Below are positions 8,167-14,152 of a DNA stretch of 15,008 nt, piece by piece. The position numbers were made by a program, and so were the translations under genes. Where the stretch lies: positions 25,134 through 40,141 of the forward strand of contig CAJTRI010000009.1 in the NCBI GenBank assembly GCA_910578615.1, in the 5' to 3' direction. Position 1 is the stretch's first letter; the number at the start of each line of letters is the position of its first letter. This stretch comes from an uncultured Duncaniella sp. GTDB lineage: Bacteria; Bacteroidota; Bacteroidia; Bacteroidales; Muribaculaceae. The notes under the pieces are model-generated. The model worked only from the letters and a program-made list of their open reading frames with translations, had not been told where the DNA came from and made no database searches.

Positions 8167-8174
8167 CAAAATTA
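8167..8174 (-). promoter_or_regulatory. Candidate -7 box of yjbQ
   Basis: The minus strand reads TAATTTTG (8174-8167), the same core as at pgk, but with no TTTG at the right distance upstream. It ends only 4 bases before the ATG, so a transcript from it would have almost no leader. It is either a leaderless promoter or a chance A+T-rich match. Confidence 0.35.
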
Positions 8175-8235
8175 CGCGTTTTTACCGATAAAAATGGTGA
8201 TTTCAAAAGAAAATAGATAAAAATATTACAATTTG

Positions 8236-8267
8236 TTTGGAAATATGGTTTTCAAGTTATACTTTTG
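8236..8267 (+). promoter_or_regulatory. Promoter of the trp leader and trpB
   Basis: TTTG (8236-8239), a 20-base spacer and TACTTTTG (8260-8267) followed by CAA. This is a complete match to the Bacteroidota housekeeping promoter. Transcription should begin near 8274, about 13 bases before the leader ATG at 8287 and about 210 bases before trpB. Such a long leader is itself a sign of regulation in the RNA. Confidence 0.85.
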
Positions 8268-8286
8268 CAATCAAGAACCTACAAAT

Positions 8287-8352
8287 ATGAATAATTGTCT
8301 ACAAAATCGCACTTATTGGTGGCACATCGGTAATAATTATCGATGGCAGTGA
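8287..8352 (+). CDS. Trp-rich leader peptide upstream of trpB
   Basis: A 21-codon frame, ATG at 8287 to TGA at 8350-8352. It begins MNNCLQNRTYWW and ends NNYRWQ. It has three Trp codons (8317, 8320, 8344), two of them adjacent, out of 21 codons, although Trp is normally about one residue in a hundred. It lies directly downstream of a consensus promoter and upstream of a hairpin with a U-rich tail and the tryptophan synthase gene trpB. That order is the layout of a classical attenuator, in which a ribosome starved for Trp-tRNA stalls on the leader and prevents termination. The peptide itself would have no function beyond being translated. The call rests on sequence layout, with no experimental evidence. 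Confidence 0.8.
   Translation: MNNCLQNRTYWWHIGNNYRWQ
8326..8344 (+). promoter_or_regulatory. Leader hairpin 1:2 of the trp attenuator
   Basis: ATCGGTAAT (8326-8334) can pair with ATTATCGAT (8336-8344): eight Watson-Crick pairs and one G:T, although the innermost must open for a loop. It begins four bases after the tandem Trp codons, so a ribosome stalled there would cover its 5' arm and free the 3' arm. It is deduced by hand pairing. Confidence 0.5.
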
Positions 8353-8411
8353 TTTCTTTCCAGCCGGTAACGCGAATGTTACTTTACAAATTCTAACTTA
8401 AAAAATCACAT

Positions 8412-8459
8412 GGGCCATCTGGAATTCTCGGACAGAGACAAAGATGGCCCGAATTTATT
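8412..8459 (+). terminator. Attenuator terminator hairpin before trpB
   Basis: Perfect 9-bp arms GGGCCATCT (8412-8420) and AGATGGCCC (8442-8450), with an inner TCTC/GAGA stem inside a 21-base loop, followed by GAATTTATT, U-rich but interrupted. It lies 60 bases after the leader stop and 33 before the trpB ATG, so if it terminates it acts on trpB itself. Two upstream segments, GATGGC (8342-8347) and TTCCAG (8358-8363), are complementary to its 5' side and could form an antiterminator. Confidence 0.7.
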
Positions 8460-8482
8460 TCCCTCACGTTACAATTTCCTAA

Positions 8483-9691
8483 ATGATGAACACTGCATAC
8501 AGATCACTTCTCCCCATAGATGCCGATGGATATTACGGACGTTTCGGCGGCGCATACGTCCCGGACGTACTACTCGACAATATCAGAAAACTCACCAAAG
8601 CTTTCCATCGTTACGTGGACGATGAAGAATTCAACCATGAGCTCGAATCTCTCTTGCGCGACTACGTTGGCCGCCCCACCCCGCTCTACCATGCCACACG
8701 CCTGAGCGAGCTTTACGGGACAAACATATATCTTAAACGAGAGGATCTCTGCCACACGGGGGCACACAAGATCAACAACGCACTCGGAATGGTTCTGCTT
8801 GCCGGGCGCATGGGAAAGACTCGAATCATAGCCGAGACCGGTGCCGGACAACACGGCGTGGCGACCGCCACCGCTTGCGCGCTAATGGGTCTTGACTGCG
8901 TGATATATATGGGTGCACTCGATGTGGAGAGACAGGCTCCCAACGTGCAGCGCATGAAGATGCTCGGAGCGACGGTAGTGCCTGTCACAAGCGGTAACAG
9001 CACACTGAAAGACGCGGTAAACGAGGCCATAAACGACTGGTGTGCCAACCCTGACAGCTGCTATGTGATAGGTAGCGCGGTAGGCCCCCACCCCTACCCC
9101 GAGATGGTCTCGCGCTTCCAGTCGGTTATCAGCCGCGAGATACGCGGCCAGCTGCTCAGTCTCACCGGCAGAGAATGTCCTGACTACGTTGTGGCATGCA
9201 TAGGCGGCGGAAGCAATGCCGCAGGCGCGTTTTATCACTTCGTCAACGAACCCGGTGTCAGGCTTGTCGCAGCCGAAGCCGCAGGACTCGGTGTGGACAG
9301 CGGTATGACAGCCGCCACAATGCATGTGGGAAGGGAAGGGGTCATACATGGTTCGCGCACGATGGTAATGCAGACACCTGACGGAGAGATAATGGAACCT
9401 TATTCCATCTCGGCAGGACTTGATTATCCTGGAATAGGGCCGCTCCATGCACATCTCGCCTCCTCGGGACGCACAGAGATGCTTGCCGTCACTGACAAAA
9501 CCGCCGTAGAGGCTGCCTTCCGTCTCACAAGGCTGGAAGGTATAATCCCGGCCCTTGAATCGGCCCACGCACTGGGCGTGCTCGACATGAAGCATTTCGC
9601 TCCTTCTGACACCGTTGTCATCAATCTTTCAGGCCGTGGCGACAAGGACATGCATACATATATGAGGCTTAAAGAGAGTATGACGGTGTAA
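8483..9691 (+). CDS. trpB: Tryptophan synthase beta chain (TrpB1 type)
   Basis: TrpB condenses indole with L-serine to give tryptophan in a pyridoxal-phosphate enzyme, normally as an alpha2-beta2 complex with TrpA. The 402-residue protein has YYGRFGGAYVPD (17-28), the cofactor lysine K96 in HTGAHKINNA, the catalytic glutamate E118 in AETGAGQHG, and the phosphate-binding loop GGGSN (241-245). DVERQAPNVQRMKMLGA (147-163) is the conserved TrpB1 segment. The start is an ATG pair (8483 or 8486) and either could be used. Unusually, no other trp gene adjoins it: a leader-peptide attenuator precedes it and a 19-bp hairpin follows. trpA and the anthranilate-pathway genes must lie elsewhere if present. 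Confidence 0.98.
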   Translation: MMNTAYRSLLPIDADGYYGRFGGAYVPDVLLDNIRKLTKAFHRYVDDEEFNHELESLLRDYVGRPTPLYHATRLSELYGTNIYLKREDLCHTGAHKINNALGMVLLAGRMGKTRIIAETGAGQHGVATATACALMGLDCVIYMGALDVERQAPNVQRMKMLGATVVPVTSGNSTLKDAVNEAINDWCANPDSCYVIGSAVGPHPYPEMVSRFQSVISREIRGQLLSLTGRECPDYVVACIGGGSNAAGAFYHFVNEPGVRLVAAEAAGLGVDSGMTAATMHVGREGVIHGSRTMVMQTPDGEIMEPYSISAGLDYPGIGPLHAHLASSGRTEMLAVTDKTAVEAAFRLTRLEGIIPALESAHALGVLDMKHFAPSDTVVINLSGRGDKDMHTYMRLKESMTV

Positions 9692-9716
9692 CATATCATA
9701 TGATTAAAGTAGGGTG

Positions 9717-9771
9717 ATCACCGCCTTTTTGCCACGTGACGAGAGTCGATGAGTGGCAAAAAGGCGGTGAT
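9717..9771 (+). terminator. Terminator after trpB
   Basis: Perfect 19-bp arms, ATCACCGCCTTTTTGCCAC (9717-9735) and its reverse complement (9753-9771), with a 17-base loop that itself can form GAC-GAGA-GTC. It begins 25 bases after the trpB stop. The following bases are ATTATAATT, not a clean U run. Each arm carries its own A5 or T5 stretch. It would separate trpB from the downstream membrane-protein gene. Confidence 0.75.
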
Positions 9772-9878
9772 ATTATAATTCCCGTCAATACCGAACAGCG
9801 CACAATATCGTAACTATCCCGTTTTTAGTTTCCTTTTCAACAATTCCGGCGAATCGGATGTTATATTTCTGAAATCAA

Positions 9879-9896
9879 CTTAAAGGAAATTTCACA
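9879..9896 (+). promoter_or_regulatory. Shared upstream element, copy 1 (before the HdeD-family gene)
   Basis: CTTAAAGGAAATTTCACA, 33 bases before the ATG at 9930. It is identical in 17 of 18 positions to 12306-12323 before the leucine-rich repeat gene. I find no good housekeeping promoter here (nearest is TATATTTC at 9862-9869), so the element may be part of an alternative promoter or an operator. The function is unknown. Confidence 0.4.
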
Positions 9897-9929
9897 GAAT
9901 TTCAACTATTCACAAAAATAACAAACGTT

Positions 9930-10478
9930 ATGAAAGCGCTATTTTCAAAATTCATGGGAGAGACCCGCTATTGGTGGGCAGTACTCCTCGCCGGCATCCT
10001 CATGGTCATCTGTGGTTTCGCCTATTGGTTCTGGCCTGTCGCAGGATATGCCGTAGCCTCCCAGCTCTTCGGATGGATGCTCATCCTTGTAGGTATCATC
10101 CAGCTATTACAGGCTTCCGGCCCCCATGCAGGACGAGGTTGGGGATGGTGGCTCGCCGGCGGCATCATCGACATGTTCATAGGCTTTATGATGGTACGCA
10201 GTATCGTTCTCTCAGAAGCCGTATTCCCTTACTTCCTGTCATTCATATTCATCTTCTGGGGCATAAGCGCCTTGTGCGCAGCCGTCCGTCAGAGCCAGCG
10301 CAAGTACTGGTGGCTGCAACTTATCAACGGCATACTGCTGCTCCTCATAGGATTCTTCTTTATCGAAGCCGGCTGGATACAGGACATGGCCATGACCAGC
10401 TTCCTGACATCGCTTGCCTTCATCTACTGGGGATTCTCGCTTGCCATGCTCTCTTATGACATGAAGCCCGAACGCTGA
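9930..10478 (+). CDS. HdeD-family (DUF308) six-helix membrane protein
   Basis: A 182-residue, very hydrophobic protein with six predicted membrane helices (about 14-35, 40-61, 70-90, 98-119, 126-147, 150-174). They are arranged as three similar helical pairs with recurring GWxLILVGIIQLL-like and FIFWGISAL-like segments. This layout and length fit the HdeD/DUF308 family. E. coli HdeD is linked to acid resistance, but the molecular function is unknown, so only the family is assigned. It is rich in Trp, with WW pairs at 15-16, 73-74 and 127-128. Hairpins on both sides suggest a single-gene unit. It shares an upstream element with the secreted repeat protein at 12344. Confidence 0.85.
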   Translation: MKALFSKFMGETRYWWAVLLAGILMVICGFAYWFWPVAGYAVASQLFGWMLILVGIIQLLQASGPHAGRGWGWWLAGGIIDMFIGFMMVRSIVLSEAVFPYFLSFIFIFWGISALCAAVRQSQRKYWWLQLINGILLLLIGFFFIEAGWIQDMAMTSFLTSLAFIYWGFSLAMLSYDMKPER

Positions 10479-10533
10479 CACCGAATATATAACCTCTCTC
10501 ACTCTCTATAACTTTACGCAAGAGTTTTGATTA

Positions 10534-10561
10534 ACGGGGCTGTGCCATGGCACAGCCCCGT
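10534..10561 (+). terminator. Terminator after the HdeD-family gene
   Basis: A perfect 28-base palindrome, with arms ACGGGGCTGTGCC and GGCACAGCCCCGT around a central AT. It begins 55 bases after the stop. At least the centre must open as a loop. The sequence after it (CTGCCGTATTCTT) has only a weak U run, so it may act as a stabilising 3' hairpin as much as a terminator. Confidence 0.6.
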
Positions 10562-10610
10562 CTGCCGTATTCTTAAATGACAACTGTTGAAAACTATTTT
10601 ACGGCTCCTT

Positions 10611-10642
10611 ATTGGGAGGCTTGTCAGAAAATCGTACTTTTG
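10611..10642 (+). promoter_or_regulatory. Promoter of dnaB
   Basis: ATTG (10611-10614, three of four), a 20-base spacer and TACTTTTG (10635-10642) followed by CAATAAAG. This matches the housekeeping promoter. Transcription should start near 10649, about 20 bases before the ATG at 10668, which excludes the in-frame ATG at 10587. Confidence 0.65.
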
Positions 10643-10667
10643 CAATAAAGAAAGACAGACAATCACG

Positions 10668-12227
10668 ATGCCACAGGAATACAACAAAGACAGCCGCCGT
10701 GGCGGCAAACCAGAGCATATCTCAAAATTTGACCATGGCGGAAGAATACCACCACGCGACAACGACCTCGAAGAAGCCGTCCTCGGAGCCTTGATGCTTG
10801 AAAAAGATGCCTATACGGTGGTATGCGACATTCTGAAACCAGAGTCGTTCTATGATCCATCCAACCAGAAAATATATGCAGCCATCCAGAGCCTCGGCGC
10901 GGCACAGCAAAGCATCGACATGCTTACCGTCACGGAGAAACTGCGTCTTCAAGGCGATCTCGAAGCTGCCGGCGGCCCTTTGCGTATCTCGGAACTTACG
11001 TCAAGAGTGGCATCAGGCGCCCATGTGGAGTTTCATGCGCGCATCGTCGCACAGAAATACCTCGCACGTGAGCTGATAAAGTTTGCCTCACAGATAGAGG
11101 CCCAGGCATTTGACGAAAGCTATGACGTTGACGACCTCCTGCAAGAGGCCGAGGGAAAGCTGTTCGAAATATCACAGCGGAATGTAAAGAAAGACGTGAC
11201 ACAGATAGACCCTGTGATCAACGCCGCCATAGAACAGATACAGACATCCGCCAACCGCGCATCCGGACTTTCGGGCCTTGAATCCGGCTTCCACGAACTT
11301 GACAAACTTACCTCTGGCTGGCAGCGCAGCGACCTAATCATCATAGCCGCACGTCCCGCCATGGGCAAGACTGCCTTCGTGCTCTCGATGGCCAAGAATA
11401 TGGCAGTCACCTACAATATCCCCGTGGCGATATTTTCTCTTGAAATGTCGAATCTCCAACTTGTGAACCGTCTGATCCAAAACACCTGCGAGATTGAGGG
11501 TGAGAAAATCAAGAGCGGACAGCTGTCACAGATGGAGTGGGACCAGCTGATGTCACGAGTAAAGAACCTTTACAGCGCGCCTCTATATATCGATGACACT
11601 GCCTCCCTGTCCATATTCGAGCTTCGAACCAAGGCACGACGCCTTGTCAGAGAGCACAATGTGTCATTCATCATCATCGACTACCTCCAACTCATGAACG
11701 CGTCGGGCATGAAGTTCGGCTCGCGAGAACAGGAGGTGTCAATGATATCACGCTCGCTTAAACAGCTTGCCAAAGAGCTTAACATACCTATCGTGGCCCT
11801 CTCGCAGCTCAACCGATCGGTAGAATCACGAGGGGCGGACAGCAAGGACGGAAAACGCCCGCAGCTCAGCGACCTCCGTGAGTCAGGAGCCATAGAGCAG
11901 GATGCAGACATTGTATGCTTCATCCACCGACCCGAATACTATCTTCGTTCCGGCATGGATGCCGCAGGCAACGACATCAGAGGTCTGGCAGAGTTTATCG
12001 TGGCCAAGCACCGTTCGGGACGTGTGGACGATGTGAAGATGAGATTCAAATCCCGCTTCGCCCGTTTCGAAAACTGGGACAACGAGGTAGAGATGGGAAG
12101 CGGCATGAGGGAAAGCCGCCTGAACTCCGGCTCATTCCCGGGCGACAATACCGTTTCACCGCTATCAGGAGGCACCGCCGACATAGTCACCACAACGGCC
12201 GATCCGACAGACACACCACCGTTCTGA
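10668..12227 (+). CDS. dnaB: Replicative DNA helicase DnaB
   Basis: DnaB is the hexameric 5'-3' helicase that opens the replication fork and recruits primase. The 519-residue protein has a leader of about 30 polar residues, then the N-terminal helical domain (DLEEAVLGALMLEKDAY, 33-49) and the RecA-like motor. The motor shows Walker A ARPAMGKT (228-235), FSLEMS (256-261), Walker B FIIIDYLQLM (334-343), SQLNRSVE.R (379-388), SDLRESGAIEQDAD (401-414) and KHRSGR (447-452). The C-terminal 50 residues are low complexity (Gly, Thr, Pro). The start at 10668 follows a consensus promoter; the frame from 10587 would begin upstream of that promoter. I see no intein in the motor domain. It has a short terminator hairpin downstream. 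Confidence 0.97.
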   Translation: MPQEYNKDSRRGGKPEHISKFDHGGRIPPRDNDLEEAVLGALMLEKDAYTVVCDILKPESFYDPSNQKIYAAIQSLGAAQQSIDMLTVTEKLRLQGDLEAAGGPLRISELTSRVASGAHVEFHARIVAQKYLARELIKFASQIEAQAFDESYDVDDLLQEAEGKLFEISQRNVKKDVTQIDPVINAAIEQIQTSANRASGLSGLESGFHELDKLTSGWQRSDLIIIAARPAMGKTAFVLSMAKNMAVTYNIPVAIFSLEMSNLQLVNRLIQNTCEIEGEKIKSGQLSQMEWDQLMSRVKNLYSAPLYIDDTASLSIFELRTKARRLVREHNVSFIIIDYLQLMNASGMKFGSREQEVSMISRSLKQLAKELNIPIVALSQLNRSVESRGADSKDGKRPQLSDLRESGAIEQDADIVCFIHRPEYYLRSGMDAAGNDIRGLAEFIVAKHRSGRVDDVKMRFKSRFARFENWDNEVEMGSGMRESRLNSGSFPGDNTVSPLSGGTADIVTTTADPTDTPPF

Positions 12228-12237
12228 GCCTGTGAGA

Positions 12238-12258
12238 CGCCGGTAGGCGGATTTTTTT
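12238..12258 (+). terminator. Terminator after dnaB
   Basis: A short G+C hairpin CGCC-GGTA-GGCG (12238-12249) followed after GA by seven T residues (12252-12258). The stem has only 4 bp, but the T run is the clearest in the window. It begins 10 bases after the dnaB stop. Confidence 0.65.
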
Positions 12259-12290
12259 GAAAATTCCGTTAATACCCGTAAAACCTTTTC

Positions 12291-12335
12291 AGTTGTTGTC
12301 GTGTTCTTAAAGTAAATTTCACACAACCAACAACT
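12291..12335 (+). promoter_or_regulatory. Upstream region of the repeat-protein gene: shared element, copy 2, inside an inverted repeat
   Basis: CTTAAAGTAAATTTCACA (12306-12323) matches 17 of 18 bases of the element at 9879-9896. Here it lies between perfect 8-base inverted arms AGTTGTTG (12291-12298) and CAACAACT (12328-12335). TAAATTTC (12313-12320) resembles a -7 box with one mismatch, but there is no TTTG at the right spacing. It may be an operator or an alternative promoter; the role is unknown. Confidence 0.4.
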
Positions 12336-12343
12336 ATTGTTTT

Positions 12344-13399
12344 ATGAAAAAAGCGTTATTACTCATTGCCATCATGCTTGGTAGCATGACAGCATTTGCT
12401 CAGAATCTTGACAAGAACGAGGCGAGACAGCTCAAAGCCTTCCTCTCTGAGCCGGCCAAAGAAGGAACCAATGCCAGTGCCCTCAAAGTAGTCGATCCAA
12501 ATGCATTCGGTCTCATCGAAGGCGTAACGATCCAGAACGGCCATATCACCGCCATCGACTGGAAAGACAAGAAACTCGGCGGCGACCTCAATCTCTCCGG
12601 GTTCAAATATCTCACCAAGGTGGATGTGTCGCGCAACCAGCTCTCATCACTCAACGTTGACGGATGTATAGCTCTCACCGATCTCAATGCCGGACGCAAC
12701 AAACTCACATCGATATCGCTCGAAGGATGCGCCCAGCTCCAAAACCTCGCGGTCTACAAGAACCGTCTGACCGATATCTCCATCCAGGGTGCCCCGCTTC
12801 TCAAAAAGCTCAATGTCTCCAACAACCTGTTCGTGGAACTTAATGTGGCCAACTCCACCAGCCTCAACACCCTCAACTGTCAGGGCTGCCATCTGGAAAG
12901 TCTGAACATCTCCGGCTGCACCGGGCTTAAAAACCTCTACTGCGGTTACAACAAGCTCACCTCCGTCGTCCTCGCCGGTGTTGACAACCTTGTCAACCTC
13001 AACATCGATGACAACGAAATCAGCACCTTCATCGTGTCAGGCCTCCCCACACTCTCGTCTCTCATCTGCACTGACAATAATATGGTGACCCTCGGCGTCC
13101 GCAACTGCCCCAATCTGCTTGACCTCGTCTGCTCATACAACGACCTCACCTCTCTGAGCGTTGAAGGCTGCGGAAGTCTCCAATATGTTGACTGCTGTTA
13201 CAACGACCTCACCCAGCTCACCCTCTCAAACCAGACATTCCTACAACGTCTCATTTGCAACAACAACCAGCTCCAAATGCTCGACGTATCGTTTGACCAG
13301 GCACTTACCTACATCAATTGTCGTAACAACCAGATTACCGATTTCCGCACTATCGGTTGCAACAACCTGAGCATGGTGGCCTGCCAGTGGAATTATTGA
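12344..13399 (+). CDS. Secreted leucine-rich repeat protein, twelve 21-residue repeats
   Basis: A 351-residue protein of unknown function. Residues 1-20 form a signal peptide (KK, hydrophobic core, AFAQ), so it is exported. After a short N-terminal segment (21-89), residues 90-341 are twelve consecutive repeats of exactly 21 residues, plus a 10-residue remainder ending at the stop. The repeat follows LxxLxCxxNxLT then xLxVxGC. Cys or hydrophobic residues fill the inner positions and Asn holds the turn, as in bacterial surface leucine-rich repeat proteins. Cysteines are frequent from the fifth repeat on. There is no lipobox, LPxTG motif, transmembrane helix or recognisable type IX secretion domain. 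The array has no clear C-terminal cap. It is likely a binding protein of the periplasm or cell exterior; its ligand cannot be told. Confidence 0.88.
   Translation: MKKALLLIAIMLGSMTAFAQNLDKNEARQLKAFLSEPAKEGTNASALKVVDPNAFGLIEGVTIQNGHITAIDWKDKKLGGDLNLSGFKYLTKVDVSRNQLSSLNVDGCIALTDLNAGRNKLTSISLEGCAQLQNLAVYKNRLTDISIQGAPLLKKLNVSNNLFVELNVANSTSLNTLNCQGCHLESLNISGCTGLKNLYCGYNKLTSVVLAGVDNLVNLNIDDNEISTFIVSGLPTLSSLICTDNNMVTLGVRNCPNLLDLVCSYNDLTSLSVEGCGSLQYVDCCYNDLTQLTLSNQTFLQRLICNNNQLQMLDVSFDQALTYINCRNNQITDFRTIGCNNLSMVACQWNY
12611..13366 (+). repeat. Twelve tandem 63-base units encoding the leucine-rich repeats
   Basis: The coding repeat has an exact period of 63 bases over twelve units with no insertion or deletion; a partial unit follows to 13396. 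The units are diverged in sequence (for example SRNQLSSLNV, GRNKLTSISL, NNNQLQMLDV), so recent slippage is not evident. Recurrent pieces are AACCTC/CTCAAC and CTCACC at the Leu positions. Confidence 0.85.
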
Positions 13400-13489
13400 T
13401 ACCGGGCAACCTAACGTTCAAAATCACCCGTTCTCTCTGAAACGTATAAAATAACGCTTCTGAATTAGATACGCTACACACAATTATAT

Positions 13490-13533
13490 AGCCTCCGGCT
13501 CGGGAACGCTCCCGTTGCCGGAGGCTTTATTTG
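13490..13533 (+). terminator. Terminator after the repeat-protein gene
   Basis: Arms GCCTCCGGC (13491-13499) and GCCGGAGGC (13517-13525) enclose an inner stem CGGGA-ACGC-TCCCG, followed by TTTATTTG. It is a strong intrinsic terminator for the plus strand, 91 bases after the stop. The stretch 13400-13489 before it shows no gene or other structure. Confidence 0.88.
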
Positions 13534-13626
13534 CCATCATGTCTCATGGACTGGATGGGCAATCCACCAGATTATCAAACTGAATATCAAACCCGTAAAA
13601 ACCGCTATAAATAGTGCATTATACAA

Positions 13627-13663
13627 TAAAAACAGTCGCCCCATATAAAAATGGGGCGACTGT
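13627..13663 (-). terminator. Terminator of the infC-rpmI-rplT operon
   Basis: Perfect 13-bp arms ACAGTCGCCCCAT (13632-13644) and ATGGGGCGACTGT (13651-13663) around a 6-base loop. On the minus strand the hairpin is followed by TTTTTATT. It is 27 bases after the rplT stop and faces the terminator of the convergent gene. The stretch between the two (13534-13626) holds nothing I can identify. Confidence 0.88.
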
Positions 13664-13690
13664 GCCTTTATGATGGATGGATTGTGAGGC

Positions 13691-14041
13691 TTAGGCGTTC
13701 TTCACCTTGTCAACAATTGCCTTGAAAGCGGCAGGATTGTTGAGGGCGAGATCGGCAAGAACCTTGCGGTTGATCTCGATACCGGCCTTGTGGATGAGAC
13801 CCATGAGCTTGGAGTAGGAAAGATCCTCGAGACGGGCGGCAGCATTGATACGCTGGATCCAAAGAGCACGGAAGTTGTGCTTCTTGTCCTTGCGGTCACG
13901 ATAGGCATAGGTGAGACCCTTTTCCCATGTGTTCTTGGCTACTGTCCATACGTTGCGACGGCATCCGAAATAACCGCGAGTGAGTTTGAGGATTTTCTTG
14001 CGACGAGCTCTTGAGGCTACGTGGTTTACTGATCTTGGCAT
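13691..14041 (-). CDS. rplT: Large-subunit ribosomal protein L20 (bL20)
   Basis: L20 binds 23S rRNA early and is needed for assembly of the large ribosomal subunit. The 116-residue protein has the typical start MPRSVNHVASRARRKK, the basic helix with LTRGYFGCRRN (20-30), and the globular part RDRKDKKHNFRALWIQRINA (48-67) through SYSKLMGLIHKAGIEINRK. The length is standard. It is the last gene of infC-rpmI-rplT, followed by a strong terminator. In E. coli and Bacillus, L20 represses its own operon by binding the mRNA. Here 111 bases precede the gene, room for such a site, but I cannot recognise one with confidence. Confidence 0.98.
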   Translation of the reverse strand: MPRSVNHVASRARRKKILKLTRGYFGCRRNVWTVAKNTWEKGLTYAYRDRKDKKHNFRALWIQRINAAARLEDLSYSKLMGLIHKAGIEINRKVLADLALNNPAAFKAIVDKVKNA

Positions 14042-14152
14042 TTTGAAATTGTGTTGTGAACGTCAGCGGCACTTGATGCACTTAGGGGTTGGGGTGGCTG
14101 AACATTCGGTTTACGATTTTTTGAGTGCTTTTAAAGAGTTTCGTACAGCTTC
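14042..14152 (-). other. rpmI-rplT intergenic region, possible L20-responsive leader
   Basis: This 111-base gap is long for two ribosomal-protein genes of one operon. On the minus strand it contains AAGCACTC and, further on, two copies of AAGTGC, so GCACT can pair with either AGTGC. Alternative pairing of this kind is compatible with a regulatory leader, but no known L20-leader motif is recognised. The idea is weak. Confidence 0.2.

Noticed and set aside
8410..8625. Plus-strand frame of 71 codons starting in the attenuator hairpin
   Set aside because: It overlaps the terminator and the trpB start in another frame and has a composition unlike a real protein. The 21-codon frame at 8287 is the meaningful leader.
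8882..9595. Minus-strand frame of 237 codons within trpB
   Set aside because: It is antisense to trpB, with a Cys/His-rich composition typical of a shadow frame.
10587..10667. Earlier in-frame start for dnaB at 10587
   Set aside because: A promoter with a full -7 match lies at 10635-10642, downstream of that ATG.
13534..13626. Spacer between the two convergent terminators, examined for a small RNA or small gene
   Set aside because: Only a 14-codon frame and weak short complements are present; no promoter or conserved pattern was seen.
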